A stretch of DNA of 64,000 bases from Branchinecta lynchi (GCA_023053575.1 JAKZAP010000018.1:3720001-3784000), one strand, 5' to 3'; positions 54,601 through 57,385 are shown, counted from the stretch's first letter. Program-made: numbers and translations. Notes: generated from the sequence alone by a model not told the origin.

Positions 54601-57385
54601 GGAAAAGATAAAGTCCCAAATCAGTACCAAAGAGGCATTTATTCAATACCTTGTGATTGCGGAAAGCGTTACGTAGGAAGGACAGAGAGAACTTTCGGAA
54701 AACGACTTGCAGAGCATGAGCAAGAAATTGACCACGCCCTCTCCAACGGACACCGTCATAACTATACTTTCAAATCGGCACTTGCAGAACATATTTTCGA
54801 AAACCCATCCCATTCAGTACATTTTGAAAAAGCCCAAATTCTTGCAACGTGCACCGGACTCCATCAAACCATTCGAGAAGCCGTTGAGATAAAGAAAAAC
54901 CAAACAGGCATTAACCGAGATACAGGCGAGTACTCTTTACCGGAAACGTGGAACGGGGTTATTAAGGGAAGACAATTTAAGCCTCAGTCCCTTATTAACA
55001 ACAAAACCGAAGTCGATCAAAATGCAGAAAAAAATATTTCCTGCCGTCGCCCCAATCGTGCAGCAAAAACAGCAGCCGTGTCAAAAATTAAATCTCAGCA
55101 CTAGTTTTTCCGTGCAGTGATTATTCAAAGTAATAGATTCAGGCAAGTACTCATAATAGAAACGTAGAACGAGGTCATTAATACAATAATATTTAAGTTT
55201 TCAGCCCCTTATTAATGAAAAAACCGAAGTTGATAAAAAATGCAGAAAAAACCCTTTCCTGTCATCGCCCCAATCATGCAGCAAAAACAGCGTCGTTGTC
55301 AAAAATTAAATCTCAGGACTAGTTTTTTCATTATACTGGTACTTGAAGATAATTTACCTTAATAAGATATTTATAGTCGGTAGAAGCTTCAGTTATTTGT
55401 TACAGGTTTGTTTCCTTCCCCGAAGTTGAACAAGAAGATTGACAGCCTGACGAGGACCCTTGCCAAGAAGGGCCGAAATATCGCTGATGAAAAATCAGAG
55501 CTGACGTATCCGTGTAAACATTGTTTGAATAAATGTTTCAAAGTCAGCTTGGGCTCAAAGAATATTTAGGAACGAGATATTTTGACGAAACTTAGTGCGA
55601 GGACTCTGCGGGTCAAGGGAGAGGTCGAGTTCGTAGACGGGCTCTGTAGCTCAACATTTAGGGTGGGGGAGGGGTTTCAAATTAAGGGGCGAACAACTTT
55701 TTTTTAAACAGCTAATGAGATAGTCGATTTAGGGGTAAGAAGACATGCTAAAGATGAATATGAAAACCATTTTCTCGCCGGACAAGTAGTTCGCCCGAAA
55801 TTCGGCCCAAACCAAAAAGTTTGTTAAAAGTAAAAGTTTTATATAAAGTTGACTAGAAGTTAGATTTAGAGGTAAGACGACATGCTGAACATTTATATGA
55901 AAATCATTTTCTTGTCGGACAAGTAGTTCGCCCGGAATCCGTCCGAACCCAGAATTTTTTTTAAAAGTTAAAGTTTTATCTGAAGTTGCTTAGATGTTCG
56001 ATATAGTGGTAAGGTGATACGCTGAATTCGTTTTTGAGCTTTAGTTTTTGCCCAGCAAGTAGTTCGCCCGGAATCCGGTTGAAACCGGAGATTTGGCAGA
56101 AGTAACGCAGGAGGATTTGATCAGTTTCGTCAAAAAAGATATGACGTATAGGCTAGGGGTAAATACACACAATCTACATCTGGACTTGGTTTTCTCCGAT
56201 GATTCTATTCTTCTGTTTTTAAATCTTAATGGTAAACATGTTCAAGGAGTCTGGCGAAGACCGGATATCTACAAGACCAAACTGTCTGGATCAAATATTA
56301 GATTTTTGGGATCCCATCGAAACCTTTGGTCTTGTTCCCACTGCAAAGGTATTTTTTTTCGATCAGAATGAAACTTGATAACTGACAATGGTACATATCC
56401 CAGATGCTCCGCTTCAGATCCTGACTTGGTCACGATACATTGTCATGTTCCCAAACGGCCCATGTTCCCAATCCTAACATTTATGCCTCAGGAGTTTTCG
56501 CTTCCTCACGTTCCCCAATCTTAACACTTACACCTCAGGAGTTTTCTTCACAAATGAATTCCTGTCCAAATGTACTTTTATTCATCTTTACCGCACAGTG
56601 CACGCAAAAATCCTTTTGGCCAAACTATACATTTTCATGTCCCTCAAGAGCCTATGATCATCAAAATATTCCTTGAGCCCAAGCTGACTGGAAACATATA
56701 TACCAACAATGAACAAAACAGATACGGAGAAGAACCTTGCCAAGAAGGGCCGAATATCGCTGCCAAAGCATCGTTGCTGCCAGATGCGTTACTAACCAAA
56801 ATGTTTGACGGGGGGCAAGGTATTTACCGACTAGCTGGTCAATTTTACCGACTGTTTTTGTGACTGTTTTGACGAAAAATTAACGGATTTTCAGAAAAAC
56901 CGACTGCTTTCAAGAAAAATTCGACTATTTTTACGAAAAAACGACTGTTTTGAAGAAAATTGACTGTTTCCAAGAAAAAAATCGATGTGTTTGTACGTTT
57001 ATTTTACCGACTGACCGACAGCATTGGCGGGGGCGTCCAGACGTGACGCCTCTGTAGCTGACGACGTGACATATCCGTTTTATCCACTGTTTGAATATAC
57101 CCATGATCATTTGCACCTCGTGGCATTTTCTTACAAATGAATCTTTAGCCCTCTTAAAGTGCGCATCTTAACGGCATTTTGCTCCGAACTATTCAGGAGT
57201 ACTCTACTACAAACCACGTTAGGATGCTTATGATCACTTTCTGGGGTAAGTGGGGCAGCCAATAACAAATTCTACCAACCTATGGACTGGGAAGTATCAC
57301 CAGCACCGGGTTTGGCTGCCACCGGTACTATCAATGAGTCCTTGAACTTGGTTTTCTGAAGCGTAGCAAGCAGTTTCTTTTTCAT
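21479..57385 (-). CDS. EEFSEC: Selenocysteine-specific elongation factor EEFSEC, C-terminal 404 residues in six exons
   Basis: Split gene on -; exons 57280-57385, 49312-49472, 37819-37975, 33897-34049, 26020-26502 and 21479-21633. The joins keep frame throughout (phases 1, 0, 1, 1, 1) and every intron is GT-AG. The product binds GTP and Sec-tRNA and, with the SECIS-binding protein, decodes UGA as selenocysteine on cytosolic ribosomes. Visible parts: end of the G domain (VPVAAKPG), domain II (MAVDHCFGIRGQGTVLTGTI, KVKSMQMFRKPV, AQQGDRLGLCVTQL), domain III (AILRVSRVPYY, MHITIGHETCMARL, CLLEFEKPIY) and the EEFSEC-specific domain IV (LPKLKVYKDKRKEG, LFSGLKVKLSTGEQG, SFGQSGKVKVRIP, LSFKRFVFDPQKKMMQ-stop). 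Human EEFSEC has about 596 residues, so roughly 190 N-terminal residues with the P-loop lie beyond 57,385. No upstream exon was found up to 64,000. Introns total about 34.7 kb and are filled with mobile elements. Confidence 0.95.
21634..22435. other. EEFSEC: EEFSEC last intron, left part; no further gene
   Basis: The intron runs 21,634-26,019 (4.4 kb). This portion has 'atttatttattta' at about 21,678-21,695 (possible LINE tail end) and 'attattattatta' at 22,280-22,295. A short ORF at 21,756-21,944 on - is unrecognised. Confidence 0.4.
22436..23368 (-). repeat. Repeat A, copy 3, in EEFSEC last intron
   Basis: Full-length in architecture on -: starts with the GGGATCCC box and 'gtaagtggagggatacc' at about 23,330-23,368 and ends with the second GGGATCCC box and 'gaaacctttggtcttgtt' at 22,436-22,460. 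Two or three internal modules are recognisable. Confidence 0.85.
23369..23475 (-). repeat. Repeat C fragment
   Basis: Carries 'cgacggctatttaaa', 'atcgccttcggctcggtaaatattt' and 'gagccgaat', the complement of the repeat C unit at 26,700-26,880; other copies at 28,320-28,480 and 58,130-58,270. Confidence 0.7.
23476..23815 (+). pseudogene. Reverse transcriptase fragment of a non-LTR element
   Basis: Reads LNQVGFKRGIGCDHAHAIFS, then QPLYTHLIDIKCAFDNAYHA and ALLSLVDNGIPRCIVRALSS WYNG. This is RT motif 2/A (QxGFk.G...H; lDik.AFD.v.H) of an APE-type LINE. Both ends are cut, the right one by a piece of repeat A. Confidence 0.8.
23813..23930 (+). repeat. Repeat A, copy 4 (single module)
   Basis: 'agatagttgatataggggtaag', 'agacacgctgaatccgaata' and 'gacaagtagttcacctggaatccgg' match one internal module of repeat A, without either end. 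Confidence 0.75.
23931..24073. mobile_element. TA-type MITE (element B), truncated copy
   Basis: Right half of element B: 'gcaattgtcgtttttgca', 'atcagatactacggtgactgc', then the palindrome AGATACCATGGTATCT and terminal CTGCAAAAACGTAAC followed by TA. The left half is missing. Confidence 0.8.
24080..24500. repeat. Repeat pair with 25,700-25,850, interrupted by a 278-bp insertion
   Basis: The unit 'gtaccacggatcattccgacc ... gcgctggtattttgttggtc' is continued after 24,475 by 'cctactttgc'. The copy at 25,700-25,850 has the same phrases without interruption, so 24,198-24,475 is an insertion with a short (T)GGTC duplication. The inserted DNA is full of 'aagtacttgaa' repeats and ends 'ggcacaacac'. 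Confidence 0.65.
24501..26019. other. EEFSEC: EEFSEC last intron, right part
   Basis: Includes at 25,495-25,550 three or four 'gtgggcattNtga' units and at 25,700-25,850 the empty-site copy mentioned above. No gene on either strand is convincing. Confidence 0.4.
26020..26502 (-). CDS. EEFSEC: EEFSEC exon e (domains III-IV)
   Basis: Largest exon, 483 bp. Acceptor 'ctttttcag', donor CAG|GTAAAT. Starts APGDLFSFDNNYRYQDTLLD and ends GQSGKVKVRIP; includes YCLLEFEKPIYVVPRSL, DTDIHSNICRLAFHGKL, LKVYKDKRKEGVVERVV and KKETNVNLFSGLKVKLSTGE. Strong block-by-block similarity to human EEFSEC. Confidence 0.95.
26640..27112 (+). repeat. Repeat C unit plus adjoining repeated segment
   Basis: 26,680-26,910 is a full repeat C ('gacatcgaggttgatatcgg', 'gacggccattgataataa', 'cgagccgaaggcgaggttgatagg', 'atggccgtcgaggttgg'). 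26,890-27,112 ('cgtttgtacgagagcct...', 'gctaccaccgtcgttctaatc', 'gcaacgattggtcg') recurs at 29,340-29,370 plus 29,745-29,930, where a TTAA MITE interrupts it. Confidence 0.75.
27116..27900. mobile_element. Inverted-repeat element (785 bp)
   Basis: Left end 'aaggttcatttacacggcgggtattttt'-like and right end its complement ('aaatacccgc...cctccgtgtaaacctagctt'). A second inner inverted pair 'ggaacagaaaacttgatc' (27,238) and 'gtcaagttttctgtgcc' (27,640) suggests a fold-back. A 257-codon ORF on - inside is not protein-like. Confidence 0.6.
27902..28255 (+). pseudogene. 3' end of a LINE related to the full-length one at 42.4-47.2 kb
   Basis: One frame reads ISPVIMCGDENESVVHVICV, then (shifted) VLRNEVFRECVKVFDEKW, RQFDDVRRLARFLRVAFPHR, stop. 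It parallels the C-terminus CPMCGQLDENIFHVMCVCPEL ... FGDMEKLGRFLSVSM of the LINE at 47.1 kb and shares the 'catggcct' 3' UTR motif and the (TTATC)n tail. Confidence 0.8.
28290..28510 (+). repeat. Repeat C, internally deleted copy
   Basis: Starts 'actgtgtttaattg', contains 'gacatcgaggatgatatcgg', 'gacggccattgattataa', 'cgagccgaagacgccggtaggttt' and 'tggccgtcgaggttg'. About 40 bp present in the 26.7-kb copy are missing. Confidence 0.75.
28612..28829. mobile_element. Fold-back MITE (about 218 bp)
   Basis: Nearly the whole element is one inverted repeat: 'ttacacactgcgtagaatcc...gagcttgaaaagatttctag' pairs with 'ctagaaatgttttcaagctc...ggattttacgcagtgtgtaa'. A short spacer lies around 28,690-28,715. 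One arm carries an extra 'aaaatacgctcggatt'. Confidence 0.85.
29381..29744. mobile_element. TTAA-type MITE, copy 2, with empty site elsewhere in the window
   Basis: Interior as in copy 1. Left duplication mutated to TGAA (29377-29380), right TTAA at 29745-29748. The surrounding repeat occurs uninterrupted at about 26,900-26,955, where 'actttaagct' is the empty target. Confidence 0.88.
29935..30165 (-). mobile_element. Penelope-like end, lineage 1
   Basis: On -, hammerhead motif followed by 'gcattgtagctgacgtatccg' and 'ttgtttgaatgt'. To its right, 'catagctgacgtatccgttt' and 'cattgtttgaata' (30,124-30,163) on + are the end of a second, oppositely oriented copy. No RT. Confidence 0.8.
29982..30027 (-). 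ncRNA. Hammerhead-like motif, lineage 1
   Basis: On -: GACAGC, CTGACGA, stem II with CCC/GGG, GAA, AUUU (consensus AUAU), C, GCTG. Stem I pairs fully over four bases. The change in stem III and a mismatch in stem II suggest decay. Confidence 0.65.
30270..30296 (+). repeat. Poly(C) tract of about 22
   Basis: Uninterrupted C run within 'tctagaccccccc...ccaagaccc'. Such runs are frequent in this window and often mark element ends; none is seen on the left here. Confidence 0.9.
30913..32457 (+). repeat. Repeat D: element with five tandem modules of 230-285 bp and a terminal hairpin
   Basis: The phrase 'gtttgctaggtgtctnccca' recurs at about 30,978, 31,210, 31,494, 31,776 and 32,055. Each module has 'caagtttcatctcgatcc', 'cccaaaagtcaccggatccgg', 'aagtgggtcgtctgaggcatga' and 'gttataaatacctcaagattcc'. 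It ends at 32,425-32,457 with an 11-bp perfect hairpin TATGGCACTTG/CAAGTGCCATA then A6. It begins near 'catatggcacttg' (30,931), so short inverted ends may exist. Confidence 0.9.
32580..33120 (+). pseudogene. C-terminus and 3' UTR of a LINE
   Basis: Encodes GRRFLRGFSMVPDGRYAWAL-like sequence (frame opens upstream), KEEEDLDHFLHKCPKLSNVR, QIYLNGVLMSLPEIL, ending at TAG 32,847. 'dH....C' followed by 'R' is typical of the zinc-knuckle end of LINE ORF2. The 3' UTR has two tandem 'agttgtacgaaaaagttgcatgtattgatatgtaatagta' copies, then a (TAAG)n run at 33,102-33,130. Confidence 0.7.
33121..33165 (-). mobile_element. Short LINE 3' tail
   Basis: On - reads 'ctccgcctttccgaaattgc' and 'gggtcataaataaattactt', matching the LINE ends at 34,260-34,316 and 36,930-36,986. 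It is truncated to about 45 bp. Confidence 0.75.
33166..33577. mobile_element. TA-type MITE (element B), nearly complete
   Basis: Terminal inverted repeats carrying GCAGATACCATGGTATCTG at both ends; right terminus CTGCAAAAACGCAAC then TA. Interior has further 'gataccacggtaactg' repeats and a unique centre 'tgtgacaaaatttgatgaaag'. The left six bases are lost to the abutting LINE tail. Confidence 0.85.
33650..33740 (+). repeat. 22-bp minisatellite, three to four units
   Basis: 'cttgctaatagtagcatccagt' repeated in tandem at about 33,663-33,735, flanked by diverged units. Confidence 0.85.
33897..34049 (-). CDS. EEFSEC: EEFSEC exon d (domain III)
   Basis: Acceptor 'tattttacag', donor AAG|GTAAGC. 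Encodes TAVLTYAAILRVSRVPYYKQ, EILTKSKMHITIGHETCMAR, LTFFGLFGDQ. The HITIGHET motif is diagnostic. Confidence 0.93.
34135..34318 (+). mobile_element. LINE 3' end with (CTTA)n tail
   Basis: 'aattaagtgtctttttctgt', 'tttcttcatttacttcgcc', 'cggatcataaataaattacttacttactt'. The same 3' UTR recurs at 36,860-36,987 and, on -, at 48,336-48,470 and 59,088-59,150. No coding part retained. Confidence 0.75.
34385..34545 (+). mobile_element. Penelope-like end, lineage 1
   Basis: 'ccttccccaacgttgaccctgaag', the hammerhead motif, 'gtagctgacgtatcc', 'ttgtttaatatatgtttc' and terminal 'gtcagcttgggctcgagcaatattta'. It matches the flanks of the full PLE at 55,410-55,568. Confidence 0.88.
34414..34459 (+). ncRNA. 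Minimal hammerhead ribozyme motif, lineage 1
   Basis: GACAGC (34414-34419), CTGACGA (34420-34426), stem II, GAA, AUAU, C at 34455, GCTG (34456-34459) pairing with CAGC. All conserved positions are intact. Confidence 0.82.
34735..34912 (+). mobile_element. Penelope-like end, lineage 2
   Basis: 'ttcacaagttaattttccagcttgagcgg', hammerhead-like motif at 34,792-34,835 (GAGC, CTGAAGA, GAA AUAU A, CCTC: first stem I pair lost), 'taaaatgtgacttatccgttt', 'gcagtcagctcgggctgaaggaatattta'. Confidence 0.85.
34913..35870. other. EEFSEC: Intron sequence with G and C runs; no gene
   Basis: A G run of 13 ends at 35,515 and a C run of 16 is at 35,606-35,621. A small direct repeat 'tatgtcgtataaacagatatg...' is at 35,264-35,300. 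ORFs across the runs are artefacts. Confidence 0.4.
35875..36085. mobile_element. Penelope-like ends, lineage 1, decayed inverted pair
   Basis: A - copy at about 35,880-35,960 and a + copy from about 35,965 ending 'cagtcagcttgggctcaaggagtattta'. The - hammerhead core reads AUGACGA (first base lost); the + copy lacks the core and has GACA for GAAA. Neither motif should cleave. Confidence 0.8.
36086..36714. other. EEFSEC: Intron; (CAAT)n tract, no gene
   Basis: 'caatcaatcaatcaatcaa' at about 36,152-36,170 is followed by 'gtttaatccg...' and may be a LINE tail on -. The ORF at 36,288-36,647 shows no recognisable domain. Confidence 0.4.
36720..36800 (-). mobile_element. Strongly decayed Penelope-like end
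   Basis: On - a remnant of lineage 2: 'agcttgagcctgaaaggatcttgccaaaaagtgcc' and 'tctcagctaacttatccgttt'. The ribozyme core is broken. Confidence 0.6.
36855..36988 (+). mobile_element. LINE 3' end with (CTTA)n tail
   Basis: Same 3' UTR as at 34,135-34,318: 'gaaatttagtgtctttttctg', 'tttcatttactccgc', 'gggttataaataaactacttacttactta'. It abuts element B directly. Confidence 0.75.
36990..37770. mobile_element. TA-type MITE (element B) enlarged by nested insertions
   Basis: TA|GTTGCATTTTTGCAGATACC at the left and CTGCAAAAACAAC|TA at the right define one element. Its interior is interrupted by a Penelope tail (about 37,165-37,245, 'caaagtcagcttgggctcacagaatattta') and by a TTAA MITE (37,290-37,728). 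Confidence 0.82.
37290..37728. mobile_element. TTAA-type MITE, second family (439 bp)
   Basis: Inverted termini AGGACACCTGAA...TTCAGGTGTCCT flanked by TTAA at 37286-37289 and 37729-37732. The interior is unlike the 376-bp family. Nested in element B. Confidence 0.85.
37819..37975 (-). CDS. EEFSEC: EEFSEC exon c (domain II)
   Basis: Acceptor 'gttttcag', donor CAG|GTAAGA. Encodes TVEIPSLQTARKVKSMQMFR, KPVEKAQQGDRLGLCVTQLE, AKVLERGIVTSPG. The KVKSMQMF and QGDRLG.CVTQ blocks are near-identical to vertebrate EEFSEC. Confidence 0.93.
38120..38489. mobile_element. TA-type MITE (element B), complete copy (370 bp)
   Basis: TA|GTTGCGTTTTTGCAGATACC at left, CTGCGAAAACGCAAC|TA at right. The 18-bp palindrome CAGATACCATGGTATCTG is near both ends. 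Centre has 'cactttcatcaaattttgtcag', inverted relative to the copy at 33,166. The best reference copy here. Confidence 0.9.
38833..39181. mobile_element. TTAA-type MITE, copy 3
   Basis: AGGACCCCTCGCACTA...GACAGGTCCT with TTAA at 38829-38832 and 39182-39185. An inverted end of a related copy (GGGGTCCT|TTAA) is at 38,762-38,773, 60 bp to the left. Confidence 0.87.
39470..39910 (-). mobile_element. Probable 3' end of a non-LTR element with (TCTA)n tail
   Basis: On - a 102-codon reading frame contains VCAACTTSEQFE...FQCDVCEARESHGYRKWK (two CxxC pairs) and ends at 39,596; it is followed by ~120 bp and 'ggatcaataaaaatatctatctatcta', a LINE-like AATAAA plus tetranucleotide tail. The protein part is unrecognised, so this call rests on the tail. 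Confidence 0.45.
39911..40982. other. EEFSEC: Intron; 'aaacagaaacgg' repeats, no gene
   Basis: At 40,600-40,790 'aaacagaaacgg' and its complement 'ccgtttctgttttt' alternate, forming several local hairpins. The rest is unremarkable. Confidence 0.45.
40983..41895 (+). repeat. Repeat A, copy 5
   Basis: Begins TTTTTGGGATCCCAAAACG, runs through at least four modules at about 41,230, 41,385, 41,520 and 41,655 plus a diverged fifth, and ends at 'gtctggatcaaatattagatttt', just short of the second GGGATCCC box. Confidence 0.88.
41896..42394 (-). repeat. Repeat D-like sequence, diverged, before the LINE
   Basis: On - from 42,390 to about 42,080: 'agtttcattaagacccagtc', 'gttccaaagttatacata', 'ttcggattcgccctcactcc', 'ccaagtttcatcgtcctagc'. 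These match repeat D phrases. 41,896-42,079 shows nothing. Confidence 0.55.
42409..43548 (+). CDS. LINE ORF1 protein (coiled coil plus RRM-like)
   Basis: 379 residues. Residues about 6-85 have heptad spacing of hydrophobics (VLDELRIMNAKFAGLE, VEELRRDF, VKDEFKILKQELDYTRDRLSRLE), a likely trimerising or dimerising coiled coil. Residues about 86-205 (SNIFLYNFNPRV, VKDVFRLKSPNAVGPVLVKL, FLKRYAITAAPEYTEREKEA, RDQLKPVMDRARQQG, VKLRGQKLHIGRQVFTY) look like the RRM-plus-C-terminal-domain arrangement of LINE ORF1 RNA chaperones. The rest, to 379, is hydrophilic and probably disordered. The protein would coat LINE RNA in the cytoplasm. It ends in TAG, in the same frame as ORF2 and only five codons before it. 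Confidence 0.85.
   Translation: MDRDMSEKVLDELRIMNAKFAGLESVPAQVEELRRDFSNFSVGLQANIDRVEITTKQVKDEFKILKQELDYTRDRLSRLEAETKCSNIFLYNFNPRVRGPSLRQDVLNCLNSVIPGLMMGSSDVKDVFRLKSPNAVGPVLVKLSSRDLRNNILRGNTFLKRYAITAAPEYTEREKEARDQLKPVMDRARQQGHSEVKLRGQKLHIGRQVFTYNFKAKKVEEVKENSGNLNRAAINDIGRGSQDMIPQETARNDERQGRSRSGSEYMDAMDMVETTFGTPVASNNEDIPVAPPVRDRKRNNEQVVSPDDRSRQPSTSVFRQSNEINLTGSSEAPTIRASQPRGRNLNTLFQLEDYGSSLENVTGGNEHFGRGQLNTAQET
43546..43586 (+). promoter_or_regulatory. ORF1/ORF2 junction: UAG in a read-through-like context with stem-loop
   Basis: UAG GGA GGC GAG GGC CAU GUG CGA keeps ORF1 and ORF2 in one frame. Twelve bases after UAG a stem can form between 43561-43568 (CAUGUGCG) and 43579-43586 (CGCGUGUG), 8 pairs including three G-U, with a 10-base loop. 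The only AUG nearby (43562) is out of frame with ORF2. Confidence 0.5.
43564..47103 (+). pseudogene. LINE ORF2 (APE endonuclease, reverse transcriptase), interrupted by an 87-bp insertion
   Basis: Endonuclease in residues 1-265: LRVCFWNVQGY, IIGLAETWQ, IIIAGDFNAYT (about 145), GSPSLIDYCLVG, GSDHVPIVLV. RT from about 500: GRSAPGNDGIPAIVWRW, IPIYKKGIRTIHDNYRAIHL (about 573), LQAGFREGYSTLDQIF, YVAFLDLKGAFDNV (motif A, about 657), GLKQGCSLSPKLFSLYINDW (motif B). The frame then enters foreign sequence with TGA at 45,850-45,852 and resumes, same frame, at EYMNERMAPML and LLLFADDVALLANS (motif C, 45,9xx). C-terminal part: thumb/connection and CPMCGQLDENIFHVMCVCPEL, a CxxC...H..C zinc knuckle. No RNase H seen. 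First codon of the open frame is GTG; an in-frame ATG is lacking. Clade not determined. Confidence 0.9.
45766..45852 (-). mobile_element. 87-bp LINE-tail insertion inside ORF2
   Basis: Between YINDW and QEYMNERM the sequence reads, on -, 'aagaatatgttcaatatg', 'gttgaagaaataaattccttccttcc'. AATAAATT followed by (CCTT)n matches the style of other LINE tails here. Its length is a multiple of three, so the frame is kept but a TGA is introduced. Confidence 0.7.
47104..47448. other. LINE 3' UTR and tail, then unremarkable intron sequence
   Basis: The tail (TTATC)n ends at about 47,226. 47,227-47,448 has no recognised feature; short ORFs are not credible. Confidence 0.5.
47449..49178 (+). repeat. 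Repeat A, copy 6 (longest), split by a LINE tail
   Basis: Begins 'ttttgcgatcccaaaacgtaagcggaggg', holds about seven modules, and reaches the closing box 'gtctggatcaaatattagattttcgggatctcatcgaaacctttggtctcg'. It is interrupted at about 48,336-48,635 by a - strand LINE 3' end. Confidence 0.88.
48336..48635 (-). mobile_element. LINE 3' end inside repeat A
   Basis: On - ends 'gggttataaatatacttacttacttac'. Upstream on -, 'aatccttacacgaggatttac', 'gcatgtatgaggttg'-like sequence and 'cacagtaaccgcaaaattatc' represent the end of ORF2 and 3' UTR; no intact frame. Confidence 0.7.
49312..49472 (-). CDS. EEFSEC: EEFSEC exon b (start of domain II)
   Basis: Encodes GVSELLEKIKDFIYIPQRTN, then QGPLVMAVDHCFGIRGQG and TVLTGTILSGNVAVGD. 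Donor GAT|GTAAGT (RC at 49306-49311), phase 0. The acceptor could be 'ttttcgcag' (exon edge 49472, closest to vertebrate spacing) or 'gtgactgcag' 12 bases upstream (edge 49484); both keep frame. Confidence 0.9.
49490..50420. repeat. ~115-bp tandem repeat (three units) and unremarkable flanks
   Basis: At 49,600-49,928 three units of 'gagagattgntgtaattgaaaactatcgttgcatatagttaatttgcagtttcata...aaacacaacacatacaa...aagaagaaaagaaagt'. It lies 130 bp upstream of EEFSEC exon b in intron sense. The rest of the stretch shows nothing. Confidence 0.75.
50424..50613. mobile_element. MITE with homopolymer-bearing inverted ends
   Basis: 'ggcccgtatccagg...ttcg(G)n' at the left and '(C)nctggatacggcct' at the right are inverted copies. 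Runs of G (50,446-50,466 and about 50,556-50,568) and C (50,581-50,597) sit inside. About 190 bp in all. Confidence 0.75.
50614..51229. other. EEFSEC: Intron, no feature recognised
   Basis: AT-rich, a T-rich stretch at 50,950-51,110; no gene on either strand. Confidence 0.4.
51230..51329 (+). repeat. Repeat A, copy 7, left piece
   Basis: 'ttttgggatcccaaaacgtaagtggtgggtacctatgacat...' up to 'gggaacgagatat'; continues after the Penelope insertion at 55,569. Confidence 0.9.
51374..51419 (-). ncRNA. Minimal hammerhead ribozyme motif, lineage 1 (left arm)
   Basis: Complement of the motif at 55,441-55,486; core, stem I pairs and AUAU intact. Cleavage residue C at complement of 51,378. Confidence 0.83.
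51755..53640 (-). CDS. Penelope-like reverse transcriptase with GIY-YIG endonuclease (N-terminally truncated)
   Basis: From the first Met at 53,614 the frame has 619 residues; it continues upstream (EPNLPKEEL) to the inversion junction at 53,641, so the true N-terminus is missing. RT: TTKADKGNAIVVLDQNEYD (16-34), FYGVVKVHKTGRPLRPIVAN (88-107), motif A ASIDAVSLFTSL with Asp159, GAAMGSSISQGLAELTL (222-238), YVDD 259-262 (motif C), LPYLDVLI (301). GIY-YIG nuclease: RGIYSIPCDCGKRYVGRTER (463-482) and the family-typical IREAVEIKKNQTGINRD...LPETW near 543-569. It would reverse-transcribe the element RNA at nicked chromosomal DNA. The frame is open to the stop, so the copy is young. Length is about 120-150 short of usual Penelope proteins at the N-terminus. 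Confidence 0.93.
53648..55104 (+). pseudogene. Second, 5'-truncated Penelope RT/GIY-YIG copy (right arm)
   Basis: Starts in the middle of the RT (KNSIDFVQELRKYPVTKETQ, residue 135 of the left copy) and is open to the same stop; first Met at 53,731. It keeps motif A onward, YVDD and the whole GIY-YIG domain, but lacks the template-binding N-terminal third. The translation differs from the left copy by one residue I could see (Val344 to Ile). A functional product is unlikely. Confidence 0.92.
55441..55486 (+). ncRNA. Minimal hammerhead ribozyme motif, lineage 1 (right arm)
   Basis: GACAGC 55441-55446; CTGACGA 55447-55453; stem II 55454-55474 (G-C, G-C, bulged A, CCCUU/AAGGG, six-base loop); GAA 55475-55477; AUAU 55478-55481; C17 at 55482; GCTG 55483-55486 pairing with CAGC 55443-55446. 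Predicted cleavage 3' of 55482. Confidence 0.85.
55569..56345 (+). repeat. Repeat A, copy 7, right piece
   Basis: Resumes at 'ggaacgagatattttgacgaaactt', has four modules, and closes with 'ctgtctggatcaaatattag', 'atttttgggatcccatcgaaacc', 'tttggtcttgttccc'. With the left piece it gives the complete architecture of the family. Confidence 0.92.
56655..57110. mobile_element. Decayed Penelope end interrupted by a 'cgactgttt' repeat element
   Basis: Left: a - strand Penelope terminus ('ccttgagcccaagctgactgg') then + strand 'ttgccaagaagggccgaatatcgctgcc' without the ribozyme core. Insert 56,775-57,045: 'gcgttactaaccaaaatgtttgacgg', many 'gaaaaa.cgactgtttt' units, 'cagcattggcgggggcgtc'. Right: 'gctgac...gacatatccgtttta' and 'ctgtttgaatata' resume the Penelope end. 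Confidence 0.7.
57280..57385 (-). CDS. EEFSEC: EEFSEC exon a (end of GTPase domain)
   Basis: Preceded on - by the acceptor 'ttttctag'. Encodes MKKKLLATLQKTKFKDSLIV, then PVAAKPGAGDTSQSI, equivalent to the vertebrate stretch ending in IPVAAKPG. The donor is G|GTTGGT, a weak donor, phase 1. Confidence 0.88.

Larger units (their letters stand above)
51330..55568 (-). mobile_element. Penelope-like element, large inverted duplication (4,239 bp)
   Basis: Inserted into repeat A with a 12-bp target duplication GGAACGAGATAT (51318-51329 and 55569-55580). Left arm 51,330-53,217 and right arm 53,642-55,530 are near-identical inverted copies; 53,218-53,641 (424 bp) is unique to the left copy and holds the N-terminal part of its RT. 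The right copy ends in the usual terminal sequence 'gtcagcttgggctcaaagaatattta'. Each arm carries one hammerhead motif. Inverted, 5'-truncated partial copies are characteristic of Penelope insertions. Confidence 0.93.

Noticed and set aside
55441..55515. Alternative hammerhead fold using 'gacgtatc' (55502-55510) as the cleavage site with a long stem III
   Set aside because: Stem I then fails to pair (CC and GG mismatches next to the cleavage site) in both lineages, whereas the minimal stem III fold pairs in both with a compensatory change.
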